Shown piece after piece: positions 14,795 to 25,635 of a stretch of DNA of 64,000 bases (position 1 is the first letter of the stretch; the number at the start of each line of letters is the position of its first letter). Source of the DNA: Lates calcarifer. Its lineage: Eukaryota > Chordata > Actinopteri > Centropomidae. Both the position numbers and the translations under genes were made by a program. The stretch covers positions 14,622,763 through 14,686,762 of the forward strand of contig NC_066838.1 of the NCBI RefSeq assembly GCF_001640805.2. Direction: 5' to 3'. The notes beneath the pieces are model-generated. The model did not search any database. It had not been told where the DNA came from and saw only the letters and a list, made by a program, of their open reading frames with translations.

Positions 14795-16209
14795 CTGACA
14801 TATTTGACCATTTGTCAGTCTTGAGACAGCCAGTCTGTTTAAGCACACATGTCCAACTAAAACACACAGATAAAAACACCATAGTTGCTCCTGTGGGACT
14901 AAAAACTGTCTGTCAGTGGGTTAGATTGCAAATGTGTTTATGTCTATTGGGTGTGTGCATGTGTGCGTGTGTGTGTGTGTCTAATGCCCTCATGTTAGGC
15001 TACTCTGCCCCTAATGGGTTTACATAAAGGGTCGATGGATGCTATAGGGGTCAGTCGACCAAAAAGAGCAAAGCTGACCCCCCTCCCACCCCCACAAACC
15101 TCTTCACACACACATACACACATTAAATCAATACCCTAAGAGCATCTGTGTATGTCCATGTTGTCTTAATGCATCTGTAAAGCAAACCAACTCCAGGCTT
15201 GTTCCTGAAAATACTTCTCAATATGTCACCTCTCTATGTTTTCTATTCCACAAACACAGGTCTTTTCATGCTGCTGCATTTCCTCAGTCACCATCAACAG
15301 CCCACACATATCAATTGACCTATATTAGCCCACACATGAAGACATACAATTAGATAATTCTCACACGGCGTGGGCAATAAGATGATTTGGAGGAGGCCTG
15401 ATTCTTTTCACCCAATCACAGGCATGAAGGCGTCGTTGAGAATGTAGGTCAGCCGCTCAGTAGAATGCGGCCCGGTCCCCGCAGCGGATCAATCAATGCG
15501 AACACACCCACCCACGCACTCACATACATGCACAGACTATACCTGCTCCTGCTCGCCGAGGAACCAAACACCAGCAACTAGTTGTCATCGCATTCAGCTT
15601 ATAACAATGGACGTGCCAGCAGAGTGCAAAATGCCTACTGAAACACTTATGGCGCGCGTGCACTTCACGCGCGTGCACGCCCACATGCTGCATTCACATC
15701 CACTGACACTTTATTCTCATCAGATGATTTGCAGTAATGCATCCTCTCATACAGATTCCTATTAAGACAGTCAAACCAGCCTGCCTTTTAGTTTCTGTCT
15801 CTAATTCTTCACAGAGTAACCGATAATAAAGCGCAGTGCTGATTCAACATATATACCTTTGCGCATTGAAGTCTGTGCCTATATGCTGTAGACTATAGGT
15901 CCACCTATATGCTCCCAAAAAGCCCGTCCTTTAGTCGGCGTCTAGACTGACTCACAGTATCATACAACAGCCTAATCTGAGCGCATGCCTGTCACAATAA
16001 TGAAACGTGCCACCATGCAGCTGTTAGAGTTTTATCAATGAGACATGCCGCTTTTTACGCACTGGCTCTACCGGAGCTTCTACAACCCATTCACCACTAT
16101 CAGACACCTCGCGACCGTCCCTGATCAAAAGCGATGCCACCAGCGCGTCAATTGGCCTCTCATCCGGCATTCTCGGTCACATGCGGGGCTGTCGGTCCCA
16201 TCCATTTAC

Positions 16210-16292
16210 CTTGACAGAAAGTGCATTGTCCTCCCCGCGCGCTGCGGAGCCGGGAGCTGCAGCATTTTCCCGTTCAGCACGCGCCCGCTCAT
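16210..16292 (-). CDS. nav1: nav1 alternative first exon (P3 isoform N-terminus)
   Basis: On the minus strand an ATG at 16292 (context agaATGa, A at -3) opens a frame that starts MSGRVLNGK and ends MHFLS. A strong donor, CAAG|gtaaat, follows after 27 codons plus AG. Two further in-frame ATGs lie at 16265 and 16226, and the last (acaATGc) could also be the true start. An in-frame TGA lies seven codons upstream. The exon ends with two bases of a codon, exactly what exon 8 needs: AG plus T gives serine, then WDESSS. Exon 8 is the next recognised downstream exon. The joined product would lack everything encoded by exons 2-7. The peptide is not one I recognise. The evidence is the CpG setting, the donor and the phase match. 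Confidence 0.55.
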
Positions 16293-16490
16293 TCTACAGC
16301 CGTACAGCTTTCACGCCGCTTTGTTCCCGTTTGGCATATCCCGCCGTTAGCGTCTCTGGAGCAAGAGAGATAGGGAGGCAGAGAGAGAGAGAGAGTCCAC
16401 CCGGTGCTTTCCGCCGCTGATAACCGCGGAACCGCCTGTACGAGTCAGCAGCATTAACTGACTGACCCACTCCCGCAGTGCCTCCACTCA

Positions 16491-16559
<69 letters not shown>
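16491..16559. repeat. compound (CT)n(CA)n microsatellite
   Basis: A near-pure CT run at 16491-16534 is followed without a gap by CA at 16535-16559. On the nav1 strand it lies about 200 bp upstream of the alternative start codon, so it may sit in the leader or promoter. Confidence 0.9.
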
Positions 16560-19500
16560 GCGGCTCACGGAGGGAGGGTGGGAGGGAGAGAGGGAGGCAT
16601 GGATAGAAAAGGCAACACCCCAAATTCCTCCTCCTCCTCCTCCGGCCTCCGTTTCACTGATCGCGACCAGCTGTGCCTTTTCCAAAAGGCGCATAGAGGC
16701 TTTAACGCGCATTCAGCCGCAAGATAACCACGCAGTCATCACATTCTCTAAAGCGAAATGTCAAAGACATTTTCACACTCTTATATCTCTGATCAACTCA
16801 CGAGACACACCCCACTGACACCACTCACTCAACCCTCTGATACCGCGTCAGTGCTGCACTGGTATTTGTTTCACCACACTTTTGGCATGTCATCTATAGC
16901 TATGGTGTATTGTTCATAACATACATGGAGTTCACTTCATTTTCTTATTTTTTTAGTATTCTTATTTTAAACAGCTCTTCACCTGCCTCCTACCTGCTCA
17001 GACTGTTTCCTGTATCCCACTGGTATTATGTGATTTTCCTCTCTGCAGTCACTTAGGTTTTATCTTATCTGTCCTCACAAATAAATGTGCATTAATATTT
17101 CAGCAAAATGTACTTAAGTTCCTAAGTAGGCCTAGCATTATTCAGGATGGTCCTATTACTAATCAGTAATGTATACTGTTGGATTGTTATTCCTGATGCA
17201 CTGATGTATAATTCCACTACTGTCTTTCACTCTTTCTTTTACTTCCATAATTGTTTTTTGATTAAATTCCTTATCTTCCACAATTGGGTTTTGCTTACAC
17301 ACACTAAGCACCACCTTCTTATTAAGTGTACTTTGACAGGGGGCGTATAATAATGGCCTTACTAATGGTTTATGAATAATTTACCAATGGTTTGTAAATC
17401 AGAAAACTATTTGTAAGAATAAAGTTTGGGTTGCCGAGTTTTGAAAATTCTTTTGGCTGGGGTCTATCCTTCTCCAGCGAAACTTACTTTGCCCTTTTAG
17501 CTCTTCAATGAATTAGAAAGACACTCAAAATGGATGTTTCCAGGTCCTAAACGTCTGGAAAAGAACTGTAAAGTATCTAGACCAAAATCCTATTATTATA
17601 GCTGCAGACTCGGTGGCTTGTTGTAAAACAAATAAATCATTATTAATGGGACTTGGGGTTTTTATTCTAAATGCTGTAGCCAGTGGAGATGGAGCTAATT
17701 TCACTACCTGATACTGTCGGGTGGTTTAATCTGAAACAATGCTTCATATTTTACGGTCGCTTTGTATGTGAAATCTTCATCTGCGGTGTAACCGGAGAGG
17801 CCAGCTGTCAGATGAATGTAGTGGGATAAACAGTGCAATGCTGTTGCAGACGAGAATATGAATGAAGTGGAGTTTAATGGATATCCTCAATTAAAGTATT
17901 AAGAAACGTCAGTACAGTAAATGTACATTTTTTACACTTTGATTTATTACACATGAATCCTTCAACAGTCGATCACTGTCTACAAGAAATGCTGGCTAAT
18001 AGCCTAAATAAGCCTCAATCAGGATGTAATGAAGCGGGGAGGGTAAATGACTCCAGTGTTTCTATTGTAACAGAGTGTGTATTGGCTGTTGCAGACTTGC
18101 AGAGGAATAGAGTGGGTATCATGTATCCACTCCCCCCAAGCTCTCTGCCCCCTCACAACATCTAGTGGTGTTTAAACACTTTAAGCACTGAGTGGACCCC
18201 AGTGAATAGATCTGCCTGTCTGCTGGGGTCTGTTCAATGAGTGAATGAAGGGTGAGAAAAAGAGAGACAGACAGTCAGAGGAGGAGGGAGGGAGATGGAG
18301 ATAATTAACACTGTCTTTTCAGTGAAGACAGGAGAAAGAAAACGGTGTGAGTGGTGGAGAAAGAAGGACAAGACATAGAAACAGAGAGACTGGAGAGAAC
18401 ACACCCACAGAGATTGGAAAAAAGAGATCATTAACAAACTCTTTTTAAGTGCTGGGGGAACAAAGACAGGATTCTTCAGGCTACTGCTCACCCGTACCAT
18501 GCAGGGCCAGGTGGGCACACAGTGTGTGTGTGTGTGTATGCGTGTGCATGAGGAGGGGCTCTGATTGGCACATTGGCATGCTGAACTGCAGGTGTGTGGA
18601 GCCGCTGCCATCGTTGTTGCCTAGCGTTACTAATAAAGAGAAAGGAAAACTGTTTCTATGTCCACACAAACACACACATACAAACACACACACTTGAAAT
18701 CCTCCTCAAGTCGGTGTGAGCAGTTTCTTTTATTTATGTCAACTCTCATCCGAGTTTCTGGAAAGGGTTGCTGGACAGGGCTCAGCCTCAGTCTGGCCAG
18801 TTCTTACTTTGACCGCTGACTCATGTCCAGACATGTCTTCTGTCTCCCTCTCTGTTTATTTGCTTCTCCTCATCAAAGAGCGACTCTTTGCCACTGCTAC
18901 TCTCCTTTTCACTCAGTATCTAGGACCACAGTGCTTGTTTTCAACATACTTGCATGTGTGTGTGTGTGTTGGTGCAGTAGGCCAGTATAATTAGGTGGTG
19001 ATGTAACTGTGTAATGACAGTATACAGACGGGGTCGTGCATATGACCCTGGGAACCTGTCACTCCTCTGCTGATGAAAGAGACAAGAGACCTGGGAAAGC
19101 TCATCCCCCTTATCAGACCAGGAACACACACACACAGATGCACATGCAACACTTGCTAAGCCACACACTGTATATAAATAAACATAAAACAACCCCCTCA
19201 CACACATTTATCAGACTGAATTACTCCTCTTCATTATCACATAGACATTTCTCAGTTATTAGGTTTTCATTTCCCTGGAATATCTTTTCTTTTATCCACA
19301 CTTTATGACACATGTTTTTACTTCACTGTCACAAACTTATTTAAATATTGAGAATAATTTAAAGTAATTTAAAACATTATCTCTACATGTGTTTTCTTAA
19401 CCAATCTCAATGTTGTTACTATTACTGATGAGATGCTACACAAACCCAATATTGTGCCAGAGTTGGAACAGTTTTGGTTATTTCACATGAGAAATTTCTC

Positions 19501-20450
19501 TATTCCTTTTCACCTCTAAGCTCTTGAGTTGAGTAATATTTACTGAGCTGAGAAATATGTACTTAGATATGCGAGTATGTAAAAAGAACACACACACACA
19601 CATACTCTCTCTTTTCTCTGATTTCCTGGCAAACAGTCTCCTCCCCCAGAGGAAGAGTCAAATCATAGTTTGTATACCAGCCTGCATGCTCAGTCTAAGT
19701 AGCTCACTGACAACAGACCAAGGTTTTAAAAACCCAAATACTGAAAACATGACCTCACAGGGACACACTCAAGGTCTGAAAAGTTGCTCTTGTGGTTAAT
19801 TGAGGGACCCTCCATGCCGGGACCACCAAAAGCATCTAATTAGGCTCTTGCTTGGAGAGCATGTTATTGTTGAGGTCTGGTCTGCTGAGGACAATGTGAA
19901 GTGGAACTGCACAAAAAACTTGACTTCAAAGATGCTTTTTCTTTCATGAAAACCAGAGAGTTCAAATATGGCTCAACAGGTTGCTGCAGCCAGTTCAGCC
20001 GATGTCTCCTGGGAAAATAATGAGGATATGTTCATTGTTGGGAGCACTGGTGCACACAGGAAAAGATGAGATTAAGAGATGGCGTAATGAGTGGAGAACA
20101 GGAAGGGAGAATGGTGGCAGGAGGGCAAAAAGAAAAGTGTGTGACTAATGTCGAAACAGCTCCAGAGAATGTCACAGTGGGAGTCAATGGGAGGGAAGCG
20201 AGGTTAAGTCTTATGCGCATTACAAACCCCCATCACACCCCACTGTTAAACTTCCAAGGCTCAACACTTGTGTGCATATTGTATGCATGTGTGTTTGTGA
20301 GAGTGTGTGCAGTGTAGATTTGAGACAGCTTCTATCCAAAGCTCCTAAAAAGCTTGTCCTTAATCATGTAGTTTCATTTACCCCCCGTAGAGGAATTAAA
20401 AATGTACTTTAAAGGCTGTATAGATGTATGAATGAGTGAGAGCAAGGTTA

Positions 20451-20458
20451 GTGTGTGT

Positions 20459-20510
<52 letters not shown>

Positions 20511-20526
20511 TGATGGTGGTGGTGGA
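20451..20526. repeat. (GT)n followed by GGT-rich tract
   Basis: GT dinucleotides with one gtga interruption at 20451-20509, continuing into tgatggtggtggtgg. Confidence 0.9.
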
Positions 20527-20927
20527 GGGGGGGACTGTGTTTTACTGTGGGAACCAATCTTCTGAGGAATGAACCTGATCGTTTCCTCAAATGCTTCTTT
20601 TAATAACAGAGAAAGTACTCATTTAACACTGAAATCAGTGTTTTACACAAAAACGATAAAAGAGAGCAAAATTGCTCTTCAAACACACTTTTTGGTTCAA
20701 TTCCCAAAATACAGTACACTGCAAATTATACAGTTTAATTTACCCAGGTTTTTAAATATCCATCTCTGAAATTTCTTCTGCCACCCCAAACAAACAAAAA
20801 CTAAATTCGGCATCAATATCTCTTTCCAAAAAGAGTGTCCCCTCTAGCCATGATAATCCACCCGAGACGCTACCTACTAGCAGCTCTGTAAGGGTCTGTA
20901 AGGTACCACGGTGCTTCAACCTAAAAG

Positions 20928-21012
20928 CTACCATGCTAACATGCTCACAATGAGAATGCTGATATGCTGGTGTCTCCCAGGCATAATGTTTACCAGGCTC
21001 ACTATCTTATAC
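20928..21012 (+). repeat. dispersed teleost repeat, copy 1 (catgctaacatgctcacaatg type)
   Basis: The text accatgctaacatgctcaca followed by aatgagaatgctgatatgct and later ggcataatgtttaccaggct matches a dispersed sequence I know from many fish introns. A second, inverted copy lies at 34150-34250. No coding content; ends approximate. Confidence 0.5.
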
Positions 21013-21894
21013 AGCAGAGGCTGATGGGAATGTCATTAAAATGGGAAATAGGAAAGTCTGCATCATCCATCCTCTGAGGACTACGGATGTAACATTGTGA
21101 CACTGACAGTGGGATCCTTGGAGCCATTGTGCTATGTGGAAGAATGAATTAAAGGTCCACTTACAACAGCTTGATTACTTATGTTTTTACTGTGGCATCT
21201 CTCCAGGATTTGTATAAAGAGCTAAAAGGAAAGCTAGCAAAATTTAAGATGTCAAAAGTTCATTTCACTGGGATCTTTTAGGATCTAGTTACAACAAATG
21301 TGGAATATTCAGAGTAGCAGGGACACTGATTCTCAACAGACATGTTGCAGCTTAATTATTTAATGGTAACTTTTCAATGCCTTGAGCACCACAAACCAAA
21401 TTTAAGTCACCTCTGCTGAACTGGGGTTGAGGGGAAAAGCTCAGGGGTGGGTATCTAAAAATCTGGACAAATAAAAAATGAGATTAATAAGTGAGATTTT
21501 GTTGAATATACTCTTAACATATTTCATAACATTTTAATGCACTGTTCACATCAATCATGTGTGTATGTTGTATGCCCACATTCCCTTGCTGCAGTCCTAA
21601 GTCTGAAAAGCAAAAGTTTGTTGACTGAATGATGTCAGTCTATATGGTTTATATCTGTGCTTGTTGGTTTAGCATCATGTTCTCCATCAGTTTTTGTTTT
21701 CAGGTCATTTCCCCCTTTTCATCTCTTCTGTAGGTCGAGTGTGATTTTATCATAAGAAAAAAAAAATAAAGTGAATTAAAAACATCTTCAGGAAGGGCAG
21801 GATCCATCTCTTTCCTCAAAGGAAATGGGGTGAAATTGGTCATCGGGCTAAAGTCGTGACATTTTGACCTCTGTAAGTTAAGAAGCTCCGCTCA

Positions 21895-21896
<2 letters not shown>

Positions 21897-21943
<47 letters not shown>
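21897..21943. repeat. (CA)n microsatellite
   Basis: About 23 uninterrupted CA units. Confidence 0.95.
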
Positions 21944-21945
<2 letters not shown>

Positions 21946-23408
21946 CATTTATTTCCTTTGCACGCTCACATTGTTGACATGGTAACACATCCCTCTGAAC
22001 TATGTGGGGATCCTGCACACGCACAGGCACACACGCACACACACTACAACCATCATAAACCCCTTATCCACGCCCCCTTGTCCTTGCAGACTGCTGACCA
22101 AGTCCCTGAGTTCTCTTATTCTCTTCCAAACCTGCCATAAGAGGAAGCCAGGGATTAACAGGGATTATGCCGTAGCGTCTCTACGGGGATTTACCAGGCC
22201 TCAGCATGGAGGGGGGGCATCCAGGCAACAGTAGCCGTGACAGTGGTTTTGGCGTTTGGTTGGGTGTTGGGTGGGAGAGAGGAAGCTGAATGACATCTCC
22301 TCCAAGAGAGAGAGTATTGTCATACTGGGAATAGCAGATCGATGCTGTAGAGGTTCAAGAAAAAGACAGCAAGGAGGCAGAGAGAAGATTCAATTTCTTG
22401 ACTTTCCCAATCTTCTTTCCATCCAAATCACAATGTGGGAAAATGTGTCTGTGGGATTTAAGAGTAGTTCCCAAGCTCCCATCCAGAACATGTGTTTGTT
22501 GCTCAACATCAGCATGTTTCACAATAATGAAAATGGCCCATAGTCAAACTAAACATATCCACGGAGACCGGCGGGAGTAGAAGTTGAGCATTCCTTCCAC
22601 AAATGACTGCAGTGAACTTGGACATTAACACCAGTGTATGTGTGTAATTCTACACAACAGACGACAGACAGACGAAGACATGGACGGAAAAAGAGAGTGG
22701 CAAAAAGAAAAGAAGTAAAGCAAATATTTTCTTAAGCAACAGCGAGAGTCACTGTGGATGAACAGCTAGGAAAAAAGCCTCATTCATTCACAGTTTGTCC
22801 CTTGTTTGTTTGGTCTGACAATAAACTAAGTGGTGTCATGTAGTACATTAAGAAGGTTAATAATAAAATCATGTGGCTCAAACAGCCGAAGCAAACACAC
22901 AAGAATAAAAAAAGGTGCATAGGGACACTGTTCTCACTGAAACAGGAGGCGTCAGGGGGTTTCTAGGGCCGCAAATCCCCCTGCAGCCCCATATGTTACT
23001 CTCTGGTAAATCTTTTAATGTGTTTGTGTGTTTCTGTGTGTATGCCTGTATATGTGTATATGAGTGCATGTGTGCGTCTGTGCCACTTTAGCAGACAAAC
23101 AGATTAATGTCATTATTGTTTGTCAGCAGCGTCCTGCTGTTACAGCTGGAGATGGTTACATCATCCTTGAGAAAAATAGCCAGGCAGTTAAACAATATAT
23201 TTAAATACAAATACTACAAGATATAAACTAAATGTAATTATCTTATAATGTGCATGTAGCTTTCATGCTTTGTTAACTCAAAATAAAACTGAAAAGCTTC
23301 TCAAACTGCATGCAGAGCATAATACATAATGTTAAAGTAATATCCTAATGACTCATATTCATGTATACTCATGCGATCATGGTTGAATGGCTCTGATTAG
23401 TTAATAAA

Positions 23409-23411
<3 letters not shown>

Positions 23412-23440
<29 letters not shown>
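23412..23440. repeat. (TG)n microsatellite
   Basis: About 14 uninterrupted TG units. Confidence 0.95.
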
Positions 23441-24142
23441 CTCCATGGGTGTCCTCTCTGGTGTTTTGCCCACACGTGCTGGAACAAAGAAAGAGCGCAC
23501 TCCTCCCCTCAGTCAAGTTCCCTCCGTAATGACAGGAAAAGTAATTGATTACACGCCGCACTGAGCAGACAGAGCCAAAGGAGCACTGCACAGACCCAGA
23601 GAGGCCCAGGGAAGAGCAGGTAGTGGATGACAAGAACAACACACACCCACACCCCATCGCCCTCCTGAACCCCACCTCGATCTGCCTCTCATCAACTTTT
23701 CATGTGAATCACGCCGTCTCTGACACGCAATGTCACTCAGATACAGAGAAAGAGGTAGTGAATGAAGGAGAATTCCTAAAGCAGAAATTTAAATTTAGAA
23801 ACTACACCAATACACATCCATGCAGAAACGCATTTCTTTAGCGAAACAATTCAGCCTTTAGAGCCAATAAACAAATAGAGTCAATAAACATATCAATAGC
23901 CATGGTCCTTGAACAAAATGAGCCGTCATAATTGTTTAGCTGTGAAGAGTTTACTGACTAGTTGCTTCTAATTTAGTAACACTTCTAATAACACTTTATT
24001 AGTTATGATGCTTTTGTAAATAATTCACATACTAGGAGTTGACCCTTGACCCCATGAAGTTAGAAAGATTAGTTACATGGTTGTATTAGAGTAAATCCTG
24101 AGGAAAAGTTACTTTGAGTAACTCTTGTTTTCACCTGTTATA

Positions 24143-24246
24143 CATACTGTATATTACATACTGTATATAGGTATGTATACAGTGTTCATGTATATAGATG
24201 TATACTGTGTATAGAATATATCAGTATACTGTATACAGTATATATA
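24143..24246. repeat. AT-rich TATAC/TGTAT palindromic tract
   Basis: Repeated tactgtatat and gtatac words on both strands. It includes an 18-bp perfect palindrome at 24225-24242 (tatactgtatacagtata). Confidence 0.75.
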
Positions 24247-24317
24247 CATCATTCAGCCACAACATTAAACCTGGTAACTGGTTTTAATCAATTGATTAAA
24301 TGATTGATTAAAATTGG

Positions 24318-24738
24318 CTGTCTAATCCAACACAGTAAACATCAAGTCTGTATCAATGTTTTCAAAGTCCCATTGTTACGTAATTAAGTTTGTTTAAGTC
24401 CATCATAAATGCAACTATTCCCATCAAATAAGTCCTCAGTCTCAAATAGTCCTGGTTATTCTGAAAATGTTTGTCTGTGACTGAAAGGGTTAAAGGGTAC
24501 TTTTGCTGCTTTAAGCTCCTTATAAATTACATAAATGATATTGTACTTTTCAGCACAGCTGACCACTTTGAAAATGCATTTCAGGCAGCTACTGGTTTCC
24601 ATTCATTTCCATATGGTATAAAAATAAACAGGCAGACCCCTTGAAACTTTCTTGGACTGTCTAATCCAACACAGTAAACATCAAGTCTGTATCAATGTTT
24701 TCAAAGTTCCATTGTTACATATTAGTGCAGTTTAAGTC
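24318..24738 (+). repeat. direct duplication, two copies of about 80 bp
   Basis: Copy 1 at 24318-24400 and copy 2 at 24657-24738 begin with ctgtctaatccaacacagta. They are identical for about 50 bases, then diverge and both end in tttaagtcc. They lie 339 bp apart in the same orientation. A neighbouring stretch near 24246-24275 (catcattcagccacaacatt) looks like part of a dispersed fish repeat, so the duplication may be internal to a larger element. Confidence 0.85.
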
Positions 24739-25235
24739 CTGATAAATTTGATAAGCCTGTGTTACCTCACCACAGTTGCCTAACTTTGACAAACATGAAT
24801 GCAGACTTGATTTTCACTGTGGTGCATTACACAACTTTCAGGCATATGCCAAATGGTACCATACTGAAATTGTATGCAACCGACAGCTGCTTGGAAAACT
24901 AGATTAAAAAATATGAAATGCTCCAGCAGTGTGTGCAAAATACCTTGCAGTCTATGTGCAAAATCAGTGGTATGGTCTTAATATGGCTTAATCCATAACC
25001 TTCTGTCACCTGAATGTCACAAAAAAATGGCATAATTCGGGCAGTTTTCTCTACTTTTATCCCAGCATATTTCCTAAAGGGTACATTTTGATCACAGGAG
25101 GATAGTGCTGTGCTGATTTTTTTGGGAGGGGGGTCTGTAACAGGACTACAGTATGAGTCATAGTGTAAAGATGTGGCTCTTAGCAAGAGGAAAGCCCTGG
25201 GTGTGTCCACTAAGGATCACATCAGGGCGAGGAAG

Positions 25236-25262
25236 AGGAGGAGGAGGAGGAGGAGGAGGAGG
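25236..25262. repeat. (GAG)n trinucleotide array
   Basis: About nine GAG units in an intron, followed by a GA-rich stretch to about 25310. Confidence 0.9.
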
Positions 25263-25402
25263 TGTTTGTGTGTGAGAGTGAGAGAGACATGAAGAGAAAG
25301 AAAGAGAGAGTGAGTGAGCGGATCCATCACCTGTAACATAAATCAGATCCAGATGTGGGAGGAGGAATTCATTAATCAGATATGTCAGGTTGCATTAGGC
25401 TC

Positions 25403-25404
<2 letters not shown>

Positions 25405-25472
<68 letters not shown>

Positions 25473-25577
25473 GTGAGGTTCTAGTTTTTGGCCAGTAGAT
25501 GGTGTCAGAGTATAGCAGGATTGGGCTTGACCTAGAGAAGACAATTCTGCTGTCTACAACCAAACCATGCGCGCACG

Positions 25578-25633
<56 letters not shown>
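25405..25633. repeat. facing (TG)n and (CA)n arrays
   Basis: A 65-base (TG)n run at 25405-25469 and a 51-base (CA)n run at 25583-25633 are separated by 113 bases. On one strand the two arms are complementary, so they form a long imperfect inverted repeat. A cgcgcac stretch lies just before the CA arm. Confidence 0.95.

Positions 25634-25635
<2 letters not shown>

Larger units (their letters stand above)
1728..15399. other. nav1 intron 7, distal part
   Basis: This is the left part of the 28.8-kb intron between exons 7 and 8. It holds a degenerate SINE-like element near 2.1 kb, short CA/TG tracts near 8.7, 9.6, 9.8, 9.9 and 14.8 kb, a purine-rich block near 11.4 kb and a poly-A at 13.69 kb. 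No open reading frame here looks like protein, and splice-like pairs I checked gave no NAV sequence. Confidence 0.55.
15400..16720 (-). promoter_or_regulatory. nav1: P3: CpG-rich intragenic nav1 promoter
   Basis: This block has many CpG dinucleotides, whereas the flanks are AT-rich and CpG-poor. Examples are gcggcccggtccccgcagcg at 15467-15486, ccccgcgcgctgcggagccg at 16234-16253, and the stretch near 16420-16440. It directly covers the proposed alternative first exon at 16292-16210. No TATA box stands out, as is usual for CpG-type promoters. A (CT)n(CA)n tract lies at 16491-16559. The block could also drive transcription to the right, but I see no plus-strand exon. CpG content was judged by eye. 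Confidence 0.6.

Noticed and set aside
18490..18611. Minus-strand frame starting MAAAPHTC with a gtgagc donor
   Set aside because: Much of it translates a CA array; no homology; only a donor-like match supports it.
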